From contig DMHI01000175.1 in the NCBI GenBank assembly GCA_003449515.1, positions 1 to 6,742 of the forward strand: a DNA stretch of 6,742 nt. Direction: 5' to 3'. Position 1 is the stretch's first letter. Each line of letters opens with the position of its first letter. Position numbers and translations under genes: made by a program. Under the pieces are notes generated by a model that worked only from the letters and a program-made list of their open reading frames with translations, was not told the DNA's origin and searched no databases. Positions 1-6,081 of the stretch are shown here, one piece after another. Source of the DNA: Lysobacteraceae bacterium (GTDB lineage: Bacteria > Pseudomonadota > Gammaproteobacteria > Xanthomonadales > Xanthomonadaceae).

Positions 1-92
1 GGTGCGGACGAACCGCTGACGGTGCCCTTGGGCGGGCGGAAGGGCCGGGGCGACGGCTTCAAGCCGAGGCGCGCGGCCGGCGTGGGGACCAT
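1..92 (-). CDS. possible N-terminus of an unrecognised protein, cut by the window edge
   Basis: The minus strand is open for 30 codons from an ATG at 92 to the edge. An in-frame TGA lies two codons upstream of that ATG, so it is the first possible start. Of the 30 codons, 28 end in G or C, as in the real genes here. The plus-strand frame sharing these third positions has no stop until about 1599 and would run over the usp gene, so the minus strand is the better reading. A GGGTGATCC stretch directly precedes the ATG and gives a weak ribosome site. The visible peptide (starting MVPTPAARLG) is rich in Pro, Arg and basic residues and matches no family I recognise. It could be a chance open frame, because only 30 codons are visible. 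Confidence 0.35.
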   Translation of the reverse strand, partial: MVPTPAARLGLKPSPRPFRPPKGTVSGSSA

Positions 93-118
93 GGATCACC
101 CGGCACCGGAAGGCGCGC

Positions 119-124
119 ACCCTA
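119..124 (-). promoter_or_regulatory. candidate -10 hexamer (TAGGGT) for the left-edge gene
   Basis: On the minus strand a TAGGGT hexamer sits 26 nt before the ATG at 92, inside otherwise very GC-rich sequence between the usp stop and that ATG. The spacing would give a 5' leader of about 20 nt. No convincing -35 is visible. The remainder of the 85-nt gap (93-177) holds nothing else I can support. Confidence 0.27.
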
Positions 125-177
125 CGCCAAGGGCGGGCGCAGCGCCAGTGCGCCCGGCGCGCGAGCCGTCGCCGTGT

Positions 178-1089
178 TCAGGCATCGTCGGCCGTGGTCT
201 GCGGAACCAGCAGGATGTCGGCATCGATCCGGGCGAGCAGGCGCTGCCCGACGCTGCCCAGCAGCCCGCCCAACCAGCGCCCGTGGCCGCGCGTTCCCAG
301 CGCCACGAGGTCGGCCTGCTGGGTGATCGCCTCGGCTTCCACCACATCGCTCGCCTCGCCGCGCCGGAAGTGCCCGATCCAGTCCGGGTGCCGGCGCTGC
401 AGCGCCGCGAAGCGCGCCAAGGCCTCCTGTTCGGCTTCGGCCGTGTAGCGTTGCAGCGCCGCCGGATCCGGCTGCACCAGGGCCAGGGTGGCCTCGGGGA
501 TGCCGCGATGGGCGTGCACGAACCGCTTCGTGGCGGCCGGCGCCAGCACGTCCGCCAGCCCGATGGCGCGTTCGGCGGCGGCGCTGAAGTCCGCCGCGGC
601 CACCACGCGTTGCCACGGCGCTGCGCCGGAACGGCCGCACACCAGCAGGGGAACCGGGCAGCCGTGCACGACCGCCCGGGCGGTGCTGCCGAGCAGGCGG
701 TCGCCAAACGTGGCCGGCGCACGCCCGCCAAGCAGGAGCAGATCGGCGCCAAGGCCGGCCGCCAGCGGCCCGAGATCGCGGCGTGCGTGGCCCACGAGGC
801 AATGCAGGGACACCTCGCGCCCAGCCAGCGCCGGGTGCGCATCACGCTGGCGTTCCAGTTGCTGGAGGCCCGCCGACTGCAGTGCCTCCAGGCCGATCCA
901 GGCCACGGCCCCGGCATCGCCCCAGCCGGAGACCAGTGGCAGGGGTTCCACCACATGCAGCAGGGACAGGCGAGCGCCGAGTCGGGCCGCGAGCGACTCG
1001 CCGCGGACGATCGCGGCATCGGCGCTGGGGCTGAAGTCGGTGGCCACCACGATGTGGCCGGGGACGGCCGGTGCGTCTGGACGGGACAT
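178..1089 (-). CDS. universal stress protein, tandem UspA domains
   Basis: This 303-residue protein consists of two UspA domains in one chain, about residues 11-151 and 159-296, twice the length of a single-domain Usp. Each begins with the family's hydrophobic strand followed by an Asp: IVVATDFS with Asp18, and VVAAADFS with Asp167. Domain 2 keeps the full nucleotide-binding loop, GTRGHG at 265-270 and GSV at 278-280. Domain 1 keeps GST (134-136), but its first glycine motif reads GGRAPA and looks degenerate. The family consists of cytoplasmic, often ATP-binding, stress or growth-arrest proteins; the specific partner is unknown. The ATG at 1089 has a GGAG ribosome site seven bases upstream. 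It is transcribed divergently from the DUF454 gene across 82 nt, with a TTGACG hexamer (1152-1157, minus) as a possible -35 but no good -10. Confidence 0.93.
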   Translation of the reverse strand: MSRPDAPAVPGHIVVATDFSPSADAAIVRGESLAARLGARLSLLHVVEPLPLVSGWGDAGAVAWIGLEALQSAGLQQLERQRDAHPALAGREVSLHCLVGHARRDLGPLAAGLGADLLLLGGRAPATFGDRLLGSTARAVVHGCPVPLLVCGRSGAAPWQRVVAAADFSAAAERAIGLADVLAPAATKRFVHAHRGIPEATLALVQPDPAALQRYTAEAEQEALARFAALQRRHPDWIGHFRRGEASDVVEAEAITQQADLVALGTRGHGRWLGGLLGSVGQRLLARIDADILLVPQTTADDA

Positions 1090-1158
1090 GGACCTGCTCC
1101 GCTCGAAGGTCTCTCAAGCGTGCACCGGCTGCCGCCCGGATGCATGACGCCCGTCAAG

Positions 1159-1164
1159 TATCCT
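1159..1164 (+). promoter_or_regulatory. candidate -10 hexamer (TATCCT) very close to the DUF454 start
   Basis: TATCCT (TAnnnT type) lies in the 82-nt gap between the divergent usp and DUF454 genes and ends only seven bases before the ATG at 1172. If used, transcription would begin at or just before the start codon, giving a leaderless or near-leaderless mRNA. It sits within a near-palindrome, CAAG-TATC-CTTG (1156-1167). No matching -35 is evident. Confidence 0.35.
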
Positions 1165-1171
1165 TGGACGC

Positions 1172-1537
1172 ATGTGGATCGACCTGCGCCGCGCGCTCTG
1201 GATCGCCGTGGCCTATCTCGCACTGGGCCTCGGGCTGATCGGCATCGTCCTGCCCGGGCTCCCCACCACGCCCTTCATCCTGCTTGCCGCGTGGGCGGCG
1301 GCGCGGAGCTCGCGCACGCTGCATGCCTGGCTGCTCGGGCATCGGGTGTTCGGTCCGATGGTCCGCGACTGGCAGGAACGCGGCGCGGTCAGCCGGCGGG
1401 CCAAACGCATGGCGGTCGGGATGATGGCCGTGTGCGCGCTGATCATGTTCGCCACGGCGCCGGCAGGGTGGATGGCCGCCATCGGCACCGCCTGCATGAG
1501 CGTGGTGGCGCTGTGGCTGTGGCGTCGGCCCGAGTGA
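1172..1537 (+). CDS. DUF454 (YbaN-type) small inner-membrane protein
   Basis: The protein has 121 residues, close to the roughly 125 of E. coli YbaN. It carries the family hallmark in its first hydrophobic segment: GLIGIVLPGLPTTPF around residues 21-35, followed by an Ala-rich helix and a basic RSSR stretch. The middle segment HRVFGPMVRDWQERG (57-71) is also typical, as is the basic SRRAK before the second hydrophobic region. That second region (about 82-115) ends in WLWRRPE. Two hydrophobic regions, each possibly a helical hairpin, place it in the cytoplasmic membrane. The molecular function of DUF454 is not established. The ATG at 1172 has only a weak GGA upstream, so translation may start on a very short leader. 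It converges on the NlpC/P60 gene with 22 nt between stop codons. Confidence 0.9.
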   Translation: MWIDLRRALWIAVAYLALGLGLIGIVLPGLPTTPFILLAAWAAARSSRTLHAWLLGHRVFGPMVRDWQERGAVSRRAKRMAVGMMAVCALIMFATAPAGWMAAIGTACMSVVALWLWRRPE

Positions 1538-1559
1538 GCGCCGCGCGCGCCGGGGTGGC

Positions 1560-2108
1560 TCAGTCGCCGTCGGCGAGCGGACGGCGCGCGCCCTTGTAGG
1601 TGCGTGTCCAGTGCGGGTTCGACAGGGCGTCGATGCGCACCCGTCCGCCGCGGCTCGGCGCGTGGATGAAGCGCCCCTCACCCACGTAGATGCCAACGTG
1701 GTCGACACGCCGGCGTCCCTGCTGGAAGAACACCAGATCGCCAGCGCGCAGTGTGGCGCGTTCCACCGGGCTGCTGGTGGCGGCGAACTGGTCGGCGGCG
1801 GTGCGCGGAAGCTGCACGCCCACCGATTCGCGGAACACGTACGACGTGAAGCCGGAGCAGTCGAAGCCCTGATGCGGCGATGTCCCGCCAAAGCGGTAGC
1901 GTGTGCCGATCAGCGCGACGGCCTGCATCAGCACATCGTCGGCGCGCAGGTCGAGCGGTTTCGGCGCGCCGGTGCGCGGACTCGCCAGCGGCAGCGGCTC
2001 GGATGCCGGCACCGCGCGCTCGTCGCGCGGCGTGCTGGCGCAGGCAGCGAGCAGCAGCGCGGCAAACGCGGCGGCATAATGGCGGGGCAGGGCGTTGTGG
2101 CGGCTCAT
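1560..2108 (-). CDS. NlpC/P60 (C40) cysteine peptidase lipoprotein
   Basis: This 182-residue protein begins with a lipoprotein signal peptide: basic N-terminus, an Ala/Leu-rich core, then LLLAAC with Cys23 as the lipidated residue. Ala at +2 rather than Asp favours outer-membrane sorting. A Pro-rich linker (about 27-52) leads to the NlpC/P60 domain (about 55-175). The expected catalytic residues are all present: Cys84 in FDCSGF, His137 in DHVGIY and His149 in FIHAPS. YRFGGTSPHQG (71-81) and LPRTAADQ (100-107) are also typical. The family cleaves peptide stems of peptidoglycan in the periplasm, usually D-Glu-to-diamino-acid bonds, and the closest named relatives are Spr/MepS- or NlpC-like endopeptidases. 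I chose the ATG at 2108 over the in-frame GTG at 2114, which would add two residues. It is divergent from slyD. Confidence 0.92.
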   Translation of the reverse strand: MSRHNALPRHYAAAFAALLLAACASTPRDERAVPASEPLPLASPRTGAPKPLDLRADDVLMQAVALIGTRYRFGGTSPHQGFDCSGFTSYVFRESVGVQLPRTAADQFAATSSPVERATLRAGDLVFFQQGRRRVDHVGIYVGEGRFIHAPSRGGRVRIDALSNPHWTRTYKGARRPLADGD

Positions 2109-2133
2109 GGCCACGGAGTCTGCCCCATCCCGC

Positions 2134-2150
2134 GCGCTGGCTTCCAGCGC
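2134..2150. repeat. perfect 7-bp palindrome between divergent nlpC/P60 and slyD genes
   Basis: GCGCTGG-CTT-CCAGCGC is a perfect inverted repeat with a 3-nt centre, in the middle of the 65-nt gap between two divergent start codons. It is bracketed by direct copies of CCCATC at 2124-2129 and 2156-2161, 32 nt apart. The position suits an operator or overlapping promoter element. It could also be chance in GC-rich DNA, or an RNA hairpin in either leader. I see no clear -10 for either gene in the gap. Confidence 0.35.
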
Positions 2151-2173
2151 ACCGTCCCATCACCGGAATGCCC

Positions 2174-2653
2174 ATGAAGATCGAGAAAGACCACGTCGTC
2201 CGCCTGCACTACACCGTCGCCGAGGCGGGCGGCGAGGCCATCGAAAGCTCGCGCGAGCGCGCGCCGCTGGCCGTGCTGATCGGCCACAACGCGATCATCC
2301 CCGGCCTCGAAGCCGCCCTGCTCGGACGTGCCGCTGGCGACACGTTCGAGGTCACGGTCGAACCCGGCGAGGCCTACGGCGAGCGCCGACCCGGCCTGGT
2401 GCAGCGCATCCCACGCAAGCACTTCAAGAACCAGCGGCTCGAAGTCGGCATGCAGATCGTCGTGCCGACGCAGATGGGGCCGCGTCCGGTCACGGTCGAG
2501 AAGATCGGTCTGTCGGTGGTCGATGTCGATCTCAACCACCCGATGGCCGGCAAGTCGCTGAGCTTCCATGTCGAGGTCGTCGACGTCCGCGAGGCCACGG
2601 CCGACGAGAAGGATCACGGCCACGTCCACGGCGAGGGCGGCGTCGAGCACTGA
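2174..2653 (+). CDS. slyD: SlyD-type FKBP peptidyl-prolyl cis-trans isomerase
   Basis: The predicted protein has 159 residues and is a cytoplasmic prolyl isomerase/chaperone of the SlyD type. The order is typical: an N-terminal FKBP half (MKIEKDHVVRLHYTV, then IIPGLEAALLGRAAGDTFEV at 41-60), the EAYGER turn (66-71), an insert-in-flap chaperone domain (about 72-125) with LVQRIPRKHF and VVDVDLNHPMAGKSL, and the returning FKBP strand FHVEVVDVREAT. The C-terminal tail is short (HGHVHGEGGVEH): His-containing but with no cysteines, unlike the long Cys/His metal-binding tail of E. coli SlyD (196 residues). The ATG at 2174 is preferred because GGA lies six bases upstream and SlyD proteins usually begin MK; the in-frame ATG at 2168 would add Met-Pro but has GGA touching it. 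It may head the plus-strand gene run. Confidence 0.92.
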   Translation: MKIEKDHVVRLHYTVAEAGGEAIESSRERAPLAVLIGHNAIIPGLEAALLGRAAGDTFEVTVEPGEAYGERRPGLVQRIPRKHFKNQRLEVGMQIVVPTQMGPRPVTVEKIGLSVVDVDLNHPMAGKSLSFHVEVVDVREATADEKDHGHVHGEGGVEH

Positions 2654-2661
2654 TCCTGCCG

Positions 2662-2691
2662 ACGGCACGGGCGCCAGCGCGCCCATGCCGT
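2662..2691 (+). terminator. imperfect 12-bp hairpin between slyD and DUF418 genes
   Basis: ACGGCA-C-GGGCGC (2662-2674) can pair with GCGCCC-A-TGCCGT (2679-2691). This gives twelve base pairs, a single C/A mismatch and a CAGC tetraloop, beginning nine bases after the slyD stop. No T-run follows (GGCTGTGG), so it is not a classic intrinsic terminator. It may stabilise the slyD 3' end, partly attenuate read-through, or end transcription with help. Its last base is the first base of a candidate -10. Confidence 0.42.
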
Positions 2692-2696
2692 AGGCT
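2691..2696 (+). promoter_or_regulatory. candidate -10 hexamer (TAGGCT) for the DUF418 operon
   Basis: TAGGCT of the TAnnnT type lies 31 nt upstream of the DUF418 ATG, directly after the slyD-distal hairpin, in a gap otherwise made of G and C. The spacing suits a promoter serving the three downstream genes. No good -35 is visible, and the gene could instead be read through from slyD. Confidence 0.28.
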
Positions 2697-2727
2697 GTGG
2701 CAACGCACCCGCGAGCAACGGCGAACC

Positions 2728-3984
2728 ATGCCATCGACCCTCCGCGACACTGCCCCCGCCTCGCTGTCGCTGCCCGAGGCCGAGCGCATCGGCCTGATGG
2801 ACGGCCTGCGCGGCATCGCGCTCGCCGGCGTGTTCGCCATCAACATCGATTTCTTCAACCGGCCCGTCCACGCCCTGGGCATGGGCATCGGCGATGCCGC
2901 CGGCATCGACCGCGTCGCCGCCGTGCTGGCGCTGGCCCTGGTGCAGGGCAAGTTCTGGGTGCTGTTCTCGCTGCTTTTCGGCATGGGCTTCGCGGTGATG
3001 GCCCGTCGCGCCGAGGCCGCCGGCCGTCCCTTCGTGGCTCGCTTCCTGCGCCGCACGCTGCTGCTGGCGTTGTTCGGTGCGCTGCACATCGCCCTGTTCT
3101 GGGTGGGCGACATCCTGCTCACCTATGCCATGGCCGCGCTGCTCTTGCTGGTGTTCCTGCGCCTGCGCGGTGCCGCGCTGTGGATCGTCGGTGGGCTGCT
3201 GTACGTCGGCCCCGTGCTCGCCTTGGCCTTGTTCGGTGTGCTGATCCAGCTCGCGCCGGCCGGCGCACGCGAGGGCATCAACGCCGAGTTCGCCGCCCTT
3301 GCCGCCAACGGCGCGGCGGCGGCCGTGGTCTATGCGACCGGCGATTTCGCGGCGGTGGCCGCACAACGTTTGGCCGACTACACCGCGCTGGCCCTGCCCA
3401 ACAGCGCCTTCCTGCTGTCCTCGGTGCTCGGCGTGTTCCTGATCGGCGTCTGGCTGGTGCGCTCGGGCCGGCTCGATGATGTGGCGGGAAACCGCGCCTT
3501 CTTCCTGCGCATGGCCATCGCCGGCATCGTGGTGGGAGCGCCCCTGGTGGCGCTGAGCCTCGCGATCGGTGTCGAGTTCGACCCGCTCACTGATGGTGGC
3601 CGGGCCACACTCGCCACCAGCACGATGATGCTGGGCAGCCTGCCACTGGCGCTCGGCTATTTCGCGCTGCTGGCGTTGCTGTCGCTGACCGCGAGCGGTG
3701 GCCGGTGGGTGGCGGCGTTCGCGCCGGTCGGCCGGATGGCGCTCACCCATTACCTGATGCAGTCGGTGATCGCGAGCCTGCTGTTCTACGGCTATGGGCT
3801 GGGTCTGGCCGGTGAGGTGGGCCGCGCCACGCAGCTCGGCATGGTCGCCGTCGTCTTCATCGCGCAGCTCGTGTTCAGCCACTGGTGGCTGGCGCGCTTC
3901 CAGTACGGCCCGATGGAGTGGCTGTGGCGTGCCGGCACGCATCTCGCGCTGCCCCCGTTCCATCGCGGCGGACGCCGTGGCTGA
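2728..3984 (+). CDS. DUF418 multi-pass membrane protein
   Basis: This 418-residue protein has several hydrophobic helices (about eight to ten by eye) and the two ends diagnostic for DUF418. Near the N-terminus is RIGLMDGLRGIALAGVFAIN (20-39), the RI-x-x-(L/M)D-x-LRG motif with the first helix. Near the C-terminus is QYGPMEWLWR (392-401), the YGP-(L/M)EWLWR signature. In between are FSLLFGMGF, the basic FVARFLRRTLLLALFGALHI, GDILLTYA, and a late GRMALTHYLMQS helix. The family sits in the cytoplasmic membrane and is distantly related to the acyltransferase-3/OpgC-type proteins; its substrate is unknown. The ATG at 2728 has no clear Shine-Dalgarno, but the next internal Met (24) falls inside the conserved motif. 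Its last eight bases overlap the oxidoreductase start, implying translational coupling. Confidence 0.9.
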   Translation: MPSTLRDTAPASLSLPEAERIGLMDGLRGIALAGVFAINIDFFNRPVHALGMGIGDAAGIDRVAAVLALALVQGKFWVLFSLLFGMGFAVMARRAEAAGRPFVARFLRRTLLLALFGALHIALFWVGDILLTYAMAALLLLVFLRLRGAALWIVGGLLYVGPVLALALFGVLIQLAPAGAREGINAEFAALAANGAAAAVVYATGDFAAVAAQRLADYTALALPNSAFLLSSVLGVFLIGVWLVRSGRLDDVAGNRAFFLRMAIAGIVVGAPLVALSLAIGVEFDPLTDGGRATLATSTMMLGSLPLALGYFALLALLSLTASGGRWVAAFAPVGRMALTHYLMQSVIASLLFYGYGLGLAGEVGRATQLGMVAVVFIAQLVFSHWWLARFQYGPMEWLWRAGTHLALPPFHRGGRRG

Positions 3985-5230
3985 GCGCCGCGACGATGTG
4001 CTGGTGGTTGGCGGCGGCGTCGTCGGCCTGGCCTGCGCGCAGGCGCTGGCCGCCGCCGGGCGCGGCGTTCGTGTGCTCGAACGCGATCACCTGGGCGGGG
4101 CCACCAGCCGCGGCAACTGCGGCACGCTGACGCCCAGCCATGCGCTGCCGCTGGCAGCGCCCGGCATGGTCGGCAAGGCGCTGGGCTGGATGCTGAAGCC
4201 CGATGCGCCCTTTCTCGTCCGCCCCCGTTTCGATCCGGCGCTGTGGGCCTGGCTGTTGCGCTTCGCTGCGCGCTGCGATGCGCGCACCTTCGTGGCTGCC
4301 ATCGCGCCCAAGGCGGCCCTGCTCAGCACATCGCAGGTACTGCTGGCCGATCTGGTCGAGAGCCGCAAGCTCGATTGCGGCTACCGCCGCGACGGGTTCG
4401 TCTACGTGTTCCGTGATGCCCGGGCATTCCACGCCGCGGTTGACAGCCATGTGCCGCTGCGCGAGCACGGCATCGTGGTCGAGCAGTGGGACGGGGCGCG
4501 GGCGGAAGCCGAAGAGCCCGCACTGAAGCCCGGTGTCGCTGGTGCGCTGTTTTTCCCGGGTGACGGCCACCTGCGCCCGGAGCGTTACACCGCCGAGCTC
4601 GCCCGCATCGCCCGCGAGGACGGCGCGGCCATCGAGGAGGGGGTGGAAATCGTCGCCCTCGAACGCGATGGCGAGGGCTGGCGTGCGATCGCCGCCAACG
4701 GTCGCCGCTTCCACGCCCGCGAGCTGCTGCTGGCCTCGGGGCCGTGGGCGGCGCGGATGGTGCGCGGCCTCGGCCTGCGATTGCCGATCGTGCCGGGCAA
4801 GGGGTATTCGATCACCTACGACCGCCCCGCGATCACGCCGCGGCGGCCGTTGGTGCTGAAGGAACAATCGGTCTGCGTCACCGCCTGGGACGACGGCTTC
4901 CGCCTCGGCAGCACGATGGAGTTTGCCGGCTTCGACGCGCGCCTGACCCGCGCGCGCCTCGACGCGCTGGAGCGCGGTGCGGCCACTGCGCTGCACGAGC
5001 CGGTCGGGCCGGTGAAGCGCGAGGAATGGTTCGGCTGGCGGCCGATGACCTGGGACGACCTGCCGATCCTCGGCGCCGTGCCCGGCCATCGCGGCCTGTG
5101 GCTTGCCGTTGGCCACGGGATGATGGGCATGGGCATGTCGGCGGCGACCGGACGGCTGCTCACCGACCTGATGACCGGCCGTGCGCCGGTGATCGACGCC
5201 GCGCCCTACGCGATCACGCGCTTCGGCTGA
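3977..5230 (+). CDS. FAD-dependent oxidoreductase, DadA-like D-amino-acid dehydrogenase family
   Basis: This 417-residue protein is of the DAO (glycine oxidase/D-amino-acid dehydrogenase) fold. The N-terminus is the FAD-binding Rossmann motif VVGGGVVG (10-17), with Glu35 (VLER) to hold the ribose, then SRGNCGTLTPSH (44-55). The C-terminus has WRPMTWDDLPILG (354-366) and GHGMMGMGMS (379-388), the usual second flavin-contact region of DadA relatives. Members oxidise D-amino acids to keto acids, passing electrons to quinone or oxygen. The substrate cannot be read here; D-hydroxyproline dehydrogenase of bacterial hydroxyproline catabolism is a real alternative. The start is taken as GTG 3977, just before the flavin motif, with GGCGGA four bases upstream; no nearby ATG exists in frame. 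It overlaps the DUF418 stop by eight bases and is followed after 14 nt by the deformylase gene. Confidence 0.88.
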   Translation: MAERRDDVLVVGGGVVGLACAQALAAAGRGVRVLERDHLGGATSRGNCGTLTPSHALPLAAPGMVGKALGWMLKPDAPFLVRPRFDPALWAWLLRFAARCDARTFVAAIAPKAALLSTSQVLLADLVESRKLDCGYRRDGFVYVFRDARAFHAAVDSHVPLREHGIVVEQWDGARAEAEEPALKPGVAGALFFPGDGHLRPERYTAELARIAREDGAAIEEGVEIVALERDGEGWRAIAANGRRFHARELLLASGPWAARMVRGLGLRLPIVPGKGYSITYDRPAITPRRPLVLKEQSVCVTAWDDGFRLGSTMEFAGFDARLTRARLDALERGAATALHEPVGPVKREEWFGWRPMTWDDLPILGAVPGHRGLWLAVGHGMMGMGMSAATGRLLTDLMTGRAPVIDAAPYAITRFG

Positions 5231-5244
5231 GCGACACTGCGCCC

Positions 5245-6081
5245 ATGGACCTGTTCTCGCTCCGCCGCGGCCGCGCGCCGCTGCTGATCAGCCTGCCGCA
5301 TGACGGCGCGTACATCCCCGCCGAGCTCGCCGCGCGGATGCGGCCCGAAGCGCGCAGCGCACCCGACACCGACTGGTGGATGTCGCGGCTCTACGGCCCG
5401 ATCGCCGAGGCCCTCGACGCCTCGCTGATCGTGCCCGCGCACTCGCGCTACGTGATCGACCTCAACCGGCCGCCGGATGACGTTCCGCTGTATCCGGGCC
5501 AGAACACCACCGGCCTGTGCCCGCTGCGGCGCTTCAGCGGTGACCCGGTCTACCTCGAGGGCGAGGCACCGGGCGCCGACGAGATCGCGGCGCGCGTCGA
5601 GCAGTTCTGGCGGCCCTACCACGAGGCGCTCGCCGGTGAGCTCGCGCGGCTGCGGAGCCTGCACGGCCGGGTGCTGCTCTGGGAGGGCCACTCGATCGCC
5701 TCGACGCTGCCTTTCCTGTTCGATGGCGACCTGCCCGAGTTGAACCTCGGCACCGTCGGCGGCGCGAGCTGCCGGCCCGGCACCGAAGCCGCGCTGCGTG
5801 GCGCGCTCGAAGCGCAGTCACGCTTCTCGTGGGTGCTCAACGGCCGCTTCAAGGGCGGCTACATCACCCGCCACTACGGTCGGCCCGACGACGGCATCGA
5901 GGCGGTCCAGCTCGAAACCGCGCAGCGGGCCTACATGGACGAGCGTGGGCCAGCAGCCCCGGGCGGAGCGGGGCCGGCGGGCTTCGAGCCGGAGCGCGCG
6001 GCACCGCTGCAGTCGCAGGTACAGGCCCTGATCGACGCGGCCCTGGCGGCGATCGCCCCGGTCGCCGCGAACGTGGCCTAA
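5245..6081 (+). CDS. hutG: N-formylglutamate amidohydrolase (HutG/FGase family)
   Basis: The 278-residue protein is the usual length for N-formylglutamate deformylase, which releases formate and L-glutamate in the five-step histidine degradation route. Family landmarks appear in order: LLISLPHDG (13-21), DTDWW (41-45), SRYVIDLNRPPDD (67-79), LLWEGHSI (144-151), NGRFKGGYITRHYG (199-212) and the helix IEAVQLETAQRAYMDE (218-233). The His and acidic residues in these motifs are the expected metal and substrate ligands. A Gly/Ala/Pro-rich stretch (about 235-247) lengthens the loop after YMDER. No hutH, hutU or hutI is in the window, so the histidine role is inferred from family only; an N-formyl or related N-acyl amino acid is also possible. 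No clear ribosome site precedes the ATG, which fits coupling to the upstream oxidoreductase 14 nt away. Confidence 0.9.
   Translation: MDLFSLRRGRAPLLISLPHDGAYIPAELAARMRPEARSAPDTDWWMSRLYGPIAEALDASLIVPAHSRYVIDLNRPPDDVPLYPGQNTTGLCPLRRFSGDPVYLEGEAPGADEIAARVEQFWRPYHEALAGELARLRSLHGRVLLWEGHSIASTLPFLFDGDLPELNLGTVGGASCRPGTEAALRGALEAQSRFSWVLNGRFKGGYITRHYGRPDDGIEAVQLETAQRAYMDERGPAAPGGAGPAGFEPERAAPLQSQVQALIDAALAAIAPVAANVA

Noticed and set aside
96..1223. 375-codon minus-strand frame overlapping usp
   Set aside because: It is another frame of the usp gene. The usp frame has the domain motifs and a ribosome site; this one has only Arg/Ser/Trp-rich low-information sequence.
1565..1586. CGCCGTC/GACGGCG inverted repeat as a terminator for the DUF454 gene
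   Set aside because: It is a 7-bp stem with an 8-nt loop inside the coding end of the nlpC/P60 gene and lacks a T-run; chance pairing at this GC content is likely.
22..1599. 525-codon plus-strand open frame
   Set aside because: It lies antisense to the usp gene in a frame that shares its third positions, which is the usual origin of long false frames at this GC content. The translation is Arg/Ala/Gln-rich with no recognisable domain, and it runs on into the DUF454 region.
1880..2173. N-terminal extension of slyD
   Set aside because: The open frame continues upstream, but the extension is Arg/Ala-rich, overlaps the nlpC/P60 gene antisense, and SlyD proteins begin MK at the position chosen.
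2614..3963. 449-codon minus-strand frame opposite DUF418
   Set aside because: The translation is His/Gln/Arg/Glu-rich without domains, as expected for the complement of a hydrophobic, GC-rich membrane-protein gene.
3875..5116. 413-codon minus-strand frame opposite the oxidoreductase
   Set aside because: It is antisense to a gene with clear FAD-binding motifs and has no recognisable motif itself.
4744..5244. N-terminal extension of the HutG-family gene
   Set aside because: It overlaps the oxidoreductase gene in another frame. The family N-terminus begins just before the LLISLPHDG motif, matching the ATG at 5245.
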